DNA from: RGIG7450 sp045648785 | GTDB lineage: Bacteria; Bacillota; Clostridia; RUG12999 | Assembly: GCA_045648785.1 (NCBI GenBank) | Contig: JAZROP010000008.1 | Span: 1-42,189, forward strand | Reading direction: 5' to 3' | Length of the DNA: 42,189 bases | Position numbers and translations under genes: made by a program | Shown here: positions 16,916-24,494 of the stretch, in pieces | Numbering within the stretch: the stretch's first letter is position 1 | How the letters are laid out: each line of letters starts with the position of its first letter | The notes under the pieces: generated by a model | Seen by the model: only the letters and a program-made list of their open reading frames with translations | What the model was told of the DNA's origin: nothing | The model's database searches: none

Positions 16916-17638
16916 TTAAACTTCAGAGCATAAATTTTGAATTTTAGTAATTTTTGAGTATATTTCTATTGACGGCGCATGGTCTTGAGACTCAAATATT
17001 ATTATATTTTCTCCTTTTTCATTTCTTAATGCACCTATTAATGTGTCTGGGTTTTCGCTATCTGGAAGCACAGAATAATCTCCATGTAAATGCAAGACTT
17101 CTCTATTTACCAATTTATCTATATTGTTATCATAATTAAGTGTAAAAATATTATCAAATTCAGAGAAAAAATGCTTGACTTTTTTATTCATATTTTTATT
17201 AAGCGTATTTAACATACCATCATTGTATATACCGTCTAAAATTAATTGTTCAAATCCTTGTTTTGCTGCTTGCCATTGTATTGACAGGTCGGAGTTTTCT
17301 ATGAAAAACATTTTTATTAGAAAAAACCAATCTTCAAGCATTATATCGTACACTTTAGATATACTTCTATCCTTATATCTACCTTGAAAACTTTTTATAG
17401 CATCTGCAACATCTTTGTTTTCTAAAGAATCATACTTTCCATCTATTATTTTCTTTGCGATATCCTTAAATCCGTCAAATACAATTACAATGTCTTCTCC
17501 TGACAAACTATTGTTGAATAAAGCATCATATTTATTGGCTTTAGCATTGAAAATTATTCTATTTATAATAAAACGATTAGAATATGCTTTCCCACCAAAA
17601 TTAATATTTATACCATTTCCCAATAAAACCGATTTCAT
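16916..17638 (-). CDS. SIR2-like (or AbiH-like) putative defence protein, 240 aa
   Basis: The N-terminus (SVLLGNGININFGG) is a Rossmann-type nucleotide-binding start; later TLNYDNNIDK and LHLHGDYSVL match the asparagine/histidine motifs of SIR2-like domains, which in bacterial defence proteins often hydrolyse NAD. AbiH proteins share a similar GNG start and cannot be excluded. The protein ends soon after the HGD motif, so a sensor/effector partner domain is missing or the gene is truncated. The start at 17638 has AAAGGA upstream. It lies just outside the distal att site of the ssrA element, on the resident side. Confidence 0.6.
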   Translation of the reverse strand: MKSVLLGNGININFGGKAYSNRFIINRIIFNAKANKYDALFNNSLSGEDIVIVFDGFKDIAKKIIDGKYDSLENKDVADAIKSFQGRYKDRSISKVYDIMLEDWFFLIKMFFIENSDLSIQWQAAKQGFEQLILDGIYNDGMLNTLNKNMNKKVKHFFSEFDNIFTLNYDNNIDKLVNREVLHLHGDYSVLPDSENPDTLIGALRNEKGENIIIFESQDHAPSIEIYSKITKIQNLCSEV

Positions 17639-17679
17639 AAATTCATCCTTTCTATGAGCTTCAAATAATATATCTAAGT

Positions 17680-17716
17680 AACGAAAAAACACATCCGAAT
17701 GGACGTGTTTTTCGTT
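17680..17716 (-). terminator. Displaced original ssrA terminator
   Basis: On the minus strand, ACCAACGAAAAACACGTCC pairs across a short loop with GGATGTGTTTTTTCGTT. It directly follows the duplicate tmRNA 3' end at 17712-17727, the expected position of the native ssrA terminator before the element integrated. Confidence 0.65.
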
Positions 17717-17727
17717 GGTGGAGATGA
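17712..17727. repeat. Attachment site, distal copy (direct repeat of the ssrA 3' end)
   Basis: TCGTTGGTGGAGATGA, identical to 29398-29413. It contains the reverse complement of the tmRNA 3' terminus (CATCTCCACCA). Sequence on the low-coordinate side is resident chromosome; sequence on the other side is element. The match ends at base 17728. Confidence 0.85.
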
Positions 17728-17754
17728 TACGGACATTTAGAGTTTCACAACTTA

Positions 17755-18327
17755 TCAGTGCTCTTTTATATAAAAAACCATTTCTCCTTTTGAGTTGTGG
17801 TCAGCATTAAGCTCTGTTAATTTCCCCTTAGCCCATTCTTCATTTTTATTAAGCCACCATTTAGAATCCGGGTAACATTCCCATATTGTCGCGACATAGT
17901 AATGACAATATTCGCCTAACTCTAATTCTTCTATATAGTGCTTTGTTTTTTCATAGTCCTTAATAATTTCATCAGATGCAGTTGAATAACCACCTTTAAA
18001 TTTTAATTCAAAAATGCATATGTAGTTTTCTACACAATCTCCCCAAAAAATTTCATTTTCGTCAAAATTCATTTGTGCTAGAATTAAATCAGCCCTATAT
18101 CCCGTTGAGCGAAAATTATCAGTATTAAACTCTGTAAAAATCATAATGTTATATTTTTCAAGTAATAAGCTTAATCTCGTTCTAATGTGAAAATATAGAG
18201 AGTTTTTAAATGTATCTTCCTTTAAAAGTAATTTTTGGTCATAGTCTTTGGGAATATCATATTCCCAAATATATTTTATAGTATTGTGTATTTCATTTAA
18301 AACTTTCTTGGGTATTTTCTTTGACAT
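17755..18327 (-). CDS. PD-(D/E)XK nuclease-like protein, third gene of the Pycsar operon, 190 aa
   Basis: Not a standard Pycsar component. Residues Glu66, Asp80 (in GYRADLILAQ) and Glu107-x-Lys109 (in YICIFELKFKGG) have the order and spacing of a PD-(D/E)XK nuclease core, and a helix with DYEKTKHY follows as in Holliday-junction-resolvase-like members. No membrane segment. The start at 18327 (MSKKIPKKV) has GGAG upstream, 32 nt after the cyclase stop; the longer frame begins at a TTG without a ribosome site. It may be a second effector, or an unrelated defence gene in the same transcript. Confidence 0.6.
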   Translation of the reverse strand: MSKKIPKKVLNEIHNTIKYIWEYDIPKDYDQKLLLKEDTFKNSLYFHIRTRLSLLLEKYNIMIFTEFNTDNFRSTGYRADLILAQMNFDENEIFWGDCVENYICIFELKFKGGYSTASDEIIKDYEKTKHYIEELELGEYCHYYVATIWECYPDSKWWLNKNEEWAKGKLTELNADHNSKGEMVFYIKEH

Positions 18328-18359
18328 AAACTTTTCTCCAATGAATTTAAATAACAAAA

Positions 18360-19106
18360 TCAATTAATCAGCCCTGCATCAATCCACTTATCAAAATCCA
18401 TATAAATAACATTGGCAGTGTAATAGCCTCCTATATTGACATCGTAATGATATGAAAACCAATTTCTCGGAGTCTTGTCTGGATTTTTTTGCTCTAACTG
18501 TTCAATAAAATTATTAAAACTACATTCCGAATAAGCCTGAGAAACACTCCACTGTTTGTTTCCAAGTGATGATAGATTAGATGCTCCTGTAACAGCTTTG
18601 CCAATCCATACTTTGTTATTAATCCCTGAGCCTTCACGTCCGGCTTTTACAACTAGTTCTTTCGCGGTAGCCATCCCGATACCTACTAGTATTTTGGGTA
18701 ATGAGCGGTCTTCTAATAATTTATTTAACATTTTCATAAAAGAATTTATGTAGAATGTTTTTGATGCTATTTCAAAAACGTCACTTTGTTCGGATGTTGT
18801 ATATATAGCATAAACGCAATCTCCTCTTATGCCAATTTCTCTGAGATTATCATCTTTTCGCAGAATTTCAATAACCTCAGATGTGAAACTTCTGATTACT
18901 TTTGAAACTTGTTTCTTGTCTTCGTGTGCAAACAACTTGGTGGAACTTCTTATATCTACAAACACACTTGTTACAATACTGTAATAGCCATTGTTAAATG
19001 TAAAGGATTCATCTTTTGGCAGTTTATCCTGTTCGACAACATCCAATGTATTATCCAATATATTCTCTACTCTTTCTTTGCCTTTTCTGTAGTCGTATTC
19101 AGCCAT
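18360..19106 (-). CDS. pycC: Pycsar pyrimidine cyclase-like protein (PycC)
   Basis: Class III nucleotide-cyclase fold. The metal-binding aspartates are Asp51 in SVFVDIRSST and Asp96 in EIGIRGDCVYAIY. The C-terminal half (VGIGMATAKELVVKAG, NKVWIGKAVTGASNLSSL) matches the standalone cyclases of Pycsar systems, which make cCMP or cUMP on phage infection. 248 aa with no sensor or membrane domain, as in Pycsar. The ATG at 19106 has AAGGAG 8 nt upstream, 12 nt after the effector gene. Which pyrimidine nucleotide is made cannot be told by eye. Confidence 0.8.
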   Translation of the reverse strand: MAEYDYRKGKERVENILDNTLDVVEQDKLPKDESFTFNNGYYSIVTSVFVDIRSSTKLFAHEDKKQVSKVIRSFTSEVIEILRKDDNLREIGIRGDCVYAIYTTSEQSDVFEIASKTFYINSFMKMLNKLLEDRSLPKILVGIGMATAKELVVKAGREGSGINNKVWIGKAVTGASNLSSLGNKQWSVSQAYSECSFNNFIEQLEQKNPDKTPRNWFSYHYDVNIGGYYTANVIYMDFDKWIDAGLIN

Positions 19107-19118
19107 TTTCATCACTCC

Positions 19119-19724
19119 TTAGTAAACGTGAACACCTATTATTGAAAAAAGAAGAAACAAACCAAATCCTATACATGTAAGTTTTACACCCCAGTTATAT
19201 TTACTATACTTTATGGATGCAATTTGAGAATTTATATATATTTCAGTAATTAGGTAGTCTAAATATTTTTCATCATTCATATTTATAAATTTTTTCTTGT
19301 ACGATAGGAAACTAGAGTTTTCTACAATTCCAGAGAAAAATATTGGGGTTTTGTCAGTTGATATATTTTTATTCTTTGTTTTTAGATTAACTCTTCCTAA
19401 CAAAACACTTATCAAATTCGTTATTCCAATTAAAAGTATTATACAAGACAACGCAAGACAGAGTAAAAATGCAACATTGCAAAAAGATGGAAATTCCAGT
19501 GCCTTATATATAATATTTAGTATGGTATGTATTCCCTCACTTGTAAAAATAATTGTAACACAGACTCCGAAAGCTGTTAAAACAATTGATGTTTTAGAAT
19601 CACATGTATTAATAAATCCGATGTTTCTCTCTAAAGTTTGTGTTGCATATTCTATTTTTTTCTCAAGAGGTATATCTTCACACAGTTTTTCTTTGCTTTT
19701 TTCTCTTTCTATTGTTATACGCAT
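19119..19724 (-). CDS. pycTM: Pycsar transmembrane effector (PycTM-like)
   Basis: 201 aa with a soluble helical start containing FINTCDSKTSIVL (about 38-50), membrane segments at about 46-62, 83-108 and 179-200, and a central cytoplasmic piece with TPIFFSGIVENSSFLSYKKKF and a long helix ending QIASIKYSKYNWG. This order matches the PycTM/DUF5706 effector family, thought to depolarise the membrane when it senses cCMP or cUMP. The ATG has AGGAG upstream and the cyclase starts 12 nt after the stop, so this is the first gene of the operon. Confidence 0.8.
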   Translation of the reverse strand: MRITIEREKSKEKLCEDIPLEKKIEYATQTLERNIGFINTCDSKTSIVLTAFGVCVTIIFTSEGIHTILNIIYKALEFPSFCNVAFLLCLALSCIILLIGITNLISVLLGRVNLKTKNKNISTDKTPIFFSGIVENSSFLSYKKKFINMNDEKYLDYLITEIYINSQIASIKYSKYNWGVKLTCIGFGLFLLFSIIGVHVY

Positions 19725-19769
19725 ATTTTTCTCCTATGTAATTTTATCAAGAGTAAATCTCTCATCTTT

Positions 19770-19798
19770 ATAATATCAAAAAAATTACTGAAATACAA
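19770..19798 (-). promoter_or_regulatory. Promoter of the Pycsar operon
   Basis: On the minus strand: TTGTAT (19793-19798), 17-nt spacer, TATTAT (19770-19775), 45 nt upstream of the effector start. The rest of the 19725-20007 gap holds only the terminator at its far end. Confidence 0.65.
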
Positions 19799-19973
19799 TA
19801 GTATTTTTGTTATTTTATGGTATCGGTTTCTCGGAATCTACCATTGCAAAATGTCTTTCGAGGTTTGCGGATGCCTTGTGTCATTTATGGTTTCTTAAGA
19901 AGAGAAAAATTTTTTTTACGTGGATGGAGATGGGCGAGAGCATAGCAAAACAAAATTCTTTTATGACGCAAAA

Positions 19974-19999
19974 AGCCGTTGCTCTTTCGGGCAACGGCT
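19974..19999 (-). terminator. Terminator of serine recombinase 2
   Basis: A 9-bp stem (agccgttgc / gcaacggct) followed on the minus strand by TTTTTGCG, just after the recombinase stop. It separates mobility genes from the Pycsar cargo. Confidence 0.88.
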
Positions 20000-20007
20000 C
20001 CTCTATT

Positions 20008-21531
20008 TTATGCGGGTTTTCTTTGTTCCTTTTTATGTTCCGAGGATGTTTTAAGAATGACCTCAATTTTATCATCATATATGATTATGTTGTCCACAAA
20101 ACTGCGAATAAATTTCCTACACATTACGTTATCATATTTCAGCAGATATTTTTTGAATGTCTTTTTGACTCTATTCAAATCATTTTTGGTAAAAGGGGTA
20201 GTGGAGTAATTTTCTAGTTTCTCTAATTTACCTATTAGCATTGCTTTTTCTTCCTCAAGGTAATTAATTCTCTCTGTAACTGCAGATGAATCATGACAAT
20301 TTATAAGATAGTCGGTAAGTTTAATCAGGGCACTTTCAATCTGAACAAGTTTATTTTTAATCATAATTTTTTGACGAGTAATACTATTATTTTCTTTACA
20401 CAATTTTGAATTAAGCCGATTTATAATACTATCATAGTTATTGCGGTTAAAAACTATATCCGTTAACATAGTTAATACAAACTCATTCAAATAATCTATA
20501 TTTATAGCTTTATTGTTGCAATCTTCTCTGTAACCACCGCATCTGTAAGTGGAATACTCGGTTTTATTTCGCCCTGCTCTACTAGTATTACCTGTATAGG
20601 CTCTGCCGCAATCACCGCAAACTATAAGGCTGTTTAACATATAATATCTTTTACTGTGGAATTTACCTGCATTTTCTTTTTTAATAGCCATTTTTTCAAT
20701 AACTTTATGATAAATTTCATCGCTTATGATTCTTGGAATTTTGTCATTAATCTTAATTATATCCTCTTCTTCCTTATATCTATGGGAGTTTCTCGTTCCG
20801 TCAATACATTTTACGGAAGCTCTGTTATACATGTAAACACCTGTATATTTCTCGGCATTTTCAAGAATGGAGCTGAACGAGTTTTTATTAAATTTTGTAC
20901 CTTTTTTAGTTCTGTAACCTTTGTTGTTGAGGTAGTCGGCTATCTGCTGATAGGAGTAGTCATTAATATACATATCGAAAATAACTTTTACTGCCTTGCT
21001 CTCCTTTTGGTTTAAAATATATTTTTTATTATCATCTATATCATATCCGTAAGGCGGAATGCCTCCTACAAACAATCCTTTATAAGCTGCTTCTTTCTTG
21101 CCTTTTTGAACTTCTCTGCCTAGATTCTTACTATAAAATTCATTCATTGAAAAAATCATACCTTCAAGCATTTCGCTTTCGGGTGTATCATCTAAATGTT
21201 CGGTAACACTAATGAGTCTAACGCCCTGCTTTTGCAGAAGAGCCTTATACAAATATGAATCTATTTTATTTCTTGAAAATCTGTCCAGCTTATGGACAAT
21301 AACTGCATATATCTTCGATTTGGCAACATCCTTCATCATTTGCTGAAATTGTGGTCTATTATCAGTTGTTGCAGATTTTGCTTCGTCAACGTATTCTCTG
21401 ACTATCAGGTATCTATCTTTACAATATTCTCTGATAGCTCTACGCTGTGCTTTAATTGACATATAAGTTTGCATATCGCTTGAATATCTCATATAGATGA
21501 ATACCGGAAGAAGTTTACTTTTTTTATTCAT
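20008..21531 (-). CDS. Large serine recombinase 2 (Ccr-like), 507 aa
   Basis: Resolvase-type catalytic N-domain with nucleophile Ser17 in FIYMRYSSDMQ and the HKLDRFSRNK motif, followed by the Recombinase domain (GGIPPYGYDIDDNKKYIL), a zinc-ribbon (CGDCGRAYTGNTS ... CGGYREDC) and a C-terminal coiled coil. The ATG at 21531 has AAGGAG upstream and overlaps the end of a small upstream ORF. It resembles recombinase 1 in design (shared TDNRP/NDKRP and FSSD/YSSD blocks) but is clearly diverged. Together they could be a CcrA/CcrB-like pair acting on the ssrA att sites. Confidence 0.9.
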   Translation of the reverse strand: MNKKSKLLPVFIYMRYSSDMQTYMSIKAQRRAIREYCKDRYLIVREYVDEAKSATTDNRPQFQQMMKDVAKSKIYAVIVHKLDRFSRNKIDSYLYKALLQKQGVRLISVTEHLDDTPESEMLEGMIFSMNEFYSKNLGREVQKGKKEAAYKGLFVGGIPPYGYDIDDNKKYILNQKESKAVKVIFDMYINDYSYQQIADYLNNKGYRTKKGTKFNKNSFSSILENAEKYTGVYMYNRASVKCIDGTRNSHRYKEEEDIIKINDKIPRIISDEIYHKVIEKMAIKKENAGKFHSKRYYMLNSLIVCGDCGRAYTGNTSRAGRNKTEYSTYRCGGYREDCNNKAINIDYLNEFVLTMLTDIVFNRNNYDSIINRLNSKLCKENNSITRQKIMIKNKLVQIESALIKLTDYLINCHDSSAVTERINYLEEEKAMLIGKLEKLENYSTTPFTKNDLNRVKKTFKKYLLKYDNVMCRKFIRSFVDNIIIYDDKIEVILKTSSEHKKEQRKPA

Positions 21532-21697
21532 TTTTATTCTCCTTTCTTCTATGAATGTTTGCAATTCTGTATATTATGGGAAGATGAGTATTGAGAGTTA
21601 TTTTGTCAGCTATATCACCCGATAAAATTTTTGAATTAGCATTTTCATATTCTCCGTTATACAGGCTTTTCCTATCAATCGTGTATTTTATTATCAC
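21524..21697 (-). CDS. Small protein coupled to recombinase 2, 57 aa
   Basis: GTG start at 21697 directly after a near-perfect GGAAGGAGG; it overlaps the recombinase start by 8 bp, implying translational coupling. The sequence (IIKYTIDRKSLYNGEYENANSKIL) has no family I recognise and a very basic C-terminus (IHRRKENKNE). Possibly a recombination directionality or regulatory factor; this is inference from position only. Confidence 0.6.
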   Translation of the reverse strand: MIIKYTIDRKSLYNGEYENANSKILSGDIADKITLNTHLPIIYRIANIHRRKENKNE

Positions 21698-21710
21698 AAA
21701 AACCTCCTTC

Positions 21711-21740
21711 CTACCGCAAGGCATTTAAGCCTTGCGGTAG
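21711..21740. repeat. 12-bp perfect inverted repeat before the recombinase 2 module
   Basis: ctaccgcaaggc (21711-21722) pairs perfectly with gccttgcggtag (21729-21740). The hairpin abuts the ribosome site of the 57-aa gene and follows the 131-aa gene by 8 nt. It lacks a clean T-tract, so it may be a processing or translation-control element instead of a terminator. Confidence 0.7.
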
Positions 21741-21748
21741 CTTGTCCT

Positions 21749-22144
21749 CTAAAATTTAACACACGCAACATTTAAATTATCTATTTTTTCTAACTCGATT
21801 TCTCTAAATGTTTTAGATGTGCAAGTAGAAAAATCAACATCCATTGTTTTAGTGATTAATTCCACTAATGCTGCATTATAGAGAATACCTTTTCCTTTTC
21901 CGGAAACTGTATAGGTTTTACCACCATCAAATAATTTTTCGGCAACAAATAACTCTTTATCATCCTCGTTAATTGAAAACTGCAATGACTTGGGGCAACC
22001 CAAACATTTATACAAGCCTGGCGAAAGAGTTAATCTTTTTCCATTATCATTGTTAGTAAGTGATAATGAGATGACATTTTTACCTCCTGCTGTGGTTTCA
22101 ACTTCAACCACTAATGATTTTTTGATTTTTTCTTTAATTGACAT
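21749..22144 (-). CDS. Hypothetical protein between helicase and recombinase 2, 131 aa
   Basis: No family recognised. The N-terminal half is beta-rich (SLVVEVETTAGGKNVISLSLTN), the middle has CLGCPKSLQF, and the C-terminus carries scattered cysteines. AAGGAGG lies upstream of the ATG, and the helicase gene ends 31 nt before it, so the two are probably co-transcribed. In SCC elements the gene beside the helicase can encode a single-stranded-DNA-binding protein; a similar role is possible but not shown by sequence. Confidence 0.6.
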   Translation of the reverse strand: MSIKEKIKKSLVVEVETTAGGKNVISLSLTNNDNGKRLTLSPGLYKCLGCPKSLQFSINEDDKELFVAEKLFDGGKTYTVSGKGKGILYNAALVELITKTMDVDFSTCTSKTFREIELEKIDNLNVACVKF

Positions 22145-22175
22145 ATTAATATGCCTCCTTTATAAATTTTTATAT

Positions 22176-23948
22176 TTAATGCTTCTCAAGGTCTAAATCC
22201 TCATCAGCATTATAAATTTCGTTTGATAATGTACTTCTTACAGACCTTTTTTTAATGTTTGAATTCATATAAGTAATAAACATAGGGATGTCCTCATCAC
22301 TTAATATAAAAACAACACATTTATGTTGAGCGGACATAATCATTCTTCTTTTGGTAAAAGTTTCTTTATCACAATCGATATACTCTTTTGATTTCAAATA
22401 ACTGTATATCTCTTTTAAATTACCAAAACCACCTTCAATAAACAACTCATCACATTTATCCTTGAAAATGGCAACTTCGGTATAGGAGTTGGTTTTATAC
22501 ACAGTTCCCCAACAATCATTTGGGTATCTGTTGTCCGCATTGTTTTTCAAGTATTCTTTAGTTACAATAAATTTACCAATGTTTTTATCTATTATTGTTT
22601 TAATAAACTCATAAGCTCTTTCGTTTATATCACCAAATGCTTTCTTTTCATTATGATAATTGACAAAATACTCATACAACGATTTGCAATCAAGATTTAA
22701 ACTGAAAATTTTATTTATTAGGGATGCTGATAAAATATACATAGCATACATTTTCGATAATCTGTCATTGTATTTACCTTCATCCAACCTCATCAGAAAT
22801 CTTTTATGATGTTTTTTAAATACAGATAAAATTTTCTCTTTATCTATCGTCATCAATCCTTGTACAAAAGGAATGAGAGCAGTCCCGTAATTATCTTTAA
22901 TAAGACCCTCTATTTTATGGGCGTGTTCTGCCGAATCGGTGAATTTGAGATTTACATCAATATATCTGACTTTATACCCATCTTTGTTATTGTTGCTTAG
23001 TACAAGAGGATTTTCTCCGCTCGTTAAAATAACCGTTTGCCATGTTAAAGGTTTATTTTGTTGTGCTGAAGCATTAAGCCTTCTTTTGTCTATATTCGAT
23101 GTAGCAGCATAAATAAATTCAGTGGTATCTTTAATTGCCATATTACTTGAATCGTCAAGAACTATCAGCATGCCATAATTAGAGCCAATTAAGTTTATTA
23201 AACTATTAAAAGTTCCGTTGAAAGTATTTAGCAATGATGATTCACTGAACTCAGGAACGGAAAAGAAACTTATTGCAAGTTTTTCTGCAGTTGTTTTTCC
23301 AGTTGAAGAACTACCATGCAAATGAGTTATAAATGTCTGCAATCCGACATCTTTACCGATATATCCATTTAATATTGCACACACCGATGTCAATAAAGCT
23401 ATTTCTAATCCAATATTACCAATGACATATTCTTTAATGCCATTTAACCAATCATTTAATTCGCCATTTCTAACAATTTTAAACTGACCGCTGTATGAAC
23501 TAGATACTACTTTTGTTTTACAAATGATGTTGTCTGCCTGATATACTGTCTTGCCTTTTATATCCTTCCAACCAAGCATGCTATGAGAGTATTCTGTAGG
23601 TGCAACAAATCGCAAATTAGATATATAGCAATAATAACAACCTTTGTTGCCGTAATTTACGTTAAACCCATAATCTGCGATTTCCATTATTTTATCCGGT
23701 TGTAGGTTGCTGGGCAAAAGATTATACTCATTTCTTCCGTTGTTCAATACAACTAAAGACATATGATTATCAATATCCACTGTCTTTTTACAGGTAATAC
23801 ATTTGCCTAAATCAATGGTTTTAACATTTCCTTTTTCATCCTCGCTTTCAAAAAATGCTTTTCCGTTTTTCTCATATACATTTTTAAACGGAAGTTTTTC
23901 GACCTGCTTATCTGTTAGTTTTTCTAACTGACCTGTGTTGTTAATCAT
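22176..23948 (-). CDS. DUF927-type helicase-like ATPase (Cch-like), 590 aa
   Basis: The C-terminal about 400 residues are a P-loop ATPase with Walker A HGSSSTGKTT (211-220) and Walker B LIVLDDSS (about 261-268), and LTSGENPLVLSN as sensor-like region. This is the layout of DUF927 proteins, which include the MCM-like replicative helicase Cch of SCC elements. The N-terminus has two CxxC pairs (Cys50/53, Cys104/107) that could bind zinc. The ATG at 23948 has AGGAGG 7 nt upstream; the longer frame starts inside a leader hairpin. Probably allows replication of the excised circle. Confidence 0.75.
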   Translation of the reverse strand: MINNTGQLEKLTDKQVEKLPFKNVYEKNGKAFFESEDEKGNVKTIDLGKCITCKKTVDIDNHMSLVVLNNGRNEYNLLPSNLQPDKIMEIADYGFNVNYGNKGCYYCYISNLRFVAPTEYSHSMLGWKDIKGKTVYQADNIICKTKVVSSSYSGQFKIVRNGELNDWLNGIKEYVIGNIGLEIALLTSVCAILNGYIGKDVGLQTFITHLHGSSSTGKTTAEKLAISFFSVPEFSESSLLNTFNGTFNSLINLIGSNYGMLIVLDDSSNMAIKDTTEFIYAATSNIDKRRLNASAQQNKPLTWQTVILTSGENPLVLSNNNKDGYKVRYIDVNLKFTDSAEHAHKIEGLIKDNYGTALIPFVQGLMTIDKEKILSVFKKHHKRFLMRLDEGKYNDRLSKMYAMYILSASLINKIFSLNLDCKSLYEYFVNYHNEKKAFGDINERAYEFIKTIIDKNIGKFIVTKEYLKNNADNRYPNDCWGTVYKTNSYTEVAIFKDKCDELFIEGGFGNLKEIYSYLKSKEYIDCDKETFTKRRMIMSAQHKCVVFILSDEDIPMFITYMNSNIKKRSVRSTLSNEIYNADEDLDLEKH

Positions 23949-23991
23949 AACAATACCTCCTAAAAAATTAAATTTAACTGCAAAAAAAAAT

Positions 23992-24073
23992 AAAACCTTT
24001 TCCAAAACAGTTATGTACACATAGAGCTAAAGCAATTTGCTATGTATGTATAACCTGTTTTGAAAAAGGTTTT
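23992..24073 (-). promoter_or_regulatory. Large leader hairpin with U-run upstream of the helicase gene
   Basis: Arms 24040-24073 and 23992-24024 are imperfect inverted repeats of about 33 nt, with a 15-nt loop region. On the minus strand the hairpin ends GGTTTTATTTTTTTTT, then AGGAGG and the helicase ATG. It lies between the helicase promoter and start codon, so it looks like a transcription attenuator. A role as replication origin is an alternative. Confidence 0.7.
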
Positions 24074-24126
24074 AAAATATTCAGTTTTTATCTACTACAT
24101 AATCATATTATTCATATCACAAACAG

Positions 24127-24155
24127 ATAATACCATAAATTTTTAATAATGTCAA
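24127..24155 (-). promoter_or_regulatory. Promoter of the helicase gene
   Basis: On the minus strand: TTGACA (24150-24155), 17-nt spacer, TATTAT (24127-24132). Near-consensus, about 180 nt upstream of the helicase ATG. Confidence 0.8.
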
Positions 24156-24225
24156 CATTTTTTGGTAAACTAATACATTCATCTAAATTAAACATCAATT
24201 TAAAATCTAATTAGTAGATTGAAAA

Positions 24226-24336
24226 TCATCTTTTCTTTATTCCTTTTGTTGCTAAGTATACACTAACCGCAAGCATAGCACCTTCTCCAAAAGACGTAAG
24301 AATTGCTTTTGCAGTCATTCCAATTAGAAAGCTCAT
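24226..24336 (-). CDS. Small membrane protein, 36 aa
   Basis: ATG at 24336 directly follows the stop of the 29-aa ORF (TAAATG), with AAAGGGG about 10 nt upstream. The product is a single hydrophobic stretch (SFLIGMTAKAILTSFGEGAMLAVSVYLA in outline) with a basic tail KGIKKR. No family recognised. Possibly a holin-like, toxin-like or regulatory micropeptide. Confidence 0.55.
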   Translation of the reverse strand: MSFLIGMTAKAILTSFGEGAMLAVSVYLATKGIKKR

Positions 24337-24426
24337 TTAATATACCCCTTTATTTAAACTTATTACTGCATCTGCAGATAACAGCATTACTAATGTAATA
24401 GCAAATCCTAATAATGTATATTCCAT
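24337..24426 (-). CDS. Small membrane protein, 29 aa
   Basis: ATG at 24426 with GAAGGTG 7 nt upstream. The product (MEYTLLGFAITLVMLLSADA, then VISLNKGVY) is one predicted membrane helix. Tightly coupled to the 36-aa ORF that follows. No homologue recognised; the strong ribosome site and coupling argue that it is real. Confidence 0.55.
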   Translation of the reverse strand: MEYTLLGFAITLVMLLSADAVISLNKGVY

Positions 24427-24451
24427 TTTCGCACCTTCTTTTTATGAAAAT

Positions 24452-24483
24452 ATCCCCATAGCCAGAGAAAAAGGCTATGGGGA
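24452..24483 (-). terminator. Terminator-like hairpin after the secreted repeat protein
   Basis: tccccatagcc (24452-24462) pairs with ggctatgggga (24473-24483); TATTTTC follows on the minus strand. A strong stem with a moderate T-tract. Confidence 0.7.
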
Positions 24484-24494
24484 CTTGTTAATTA

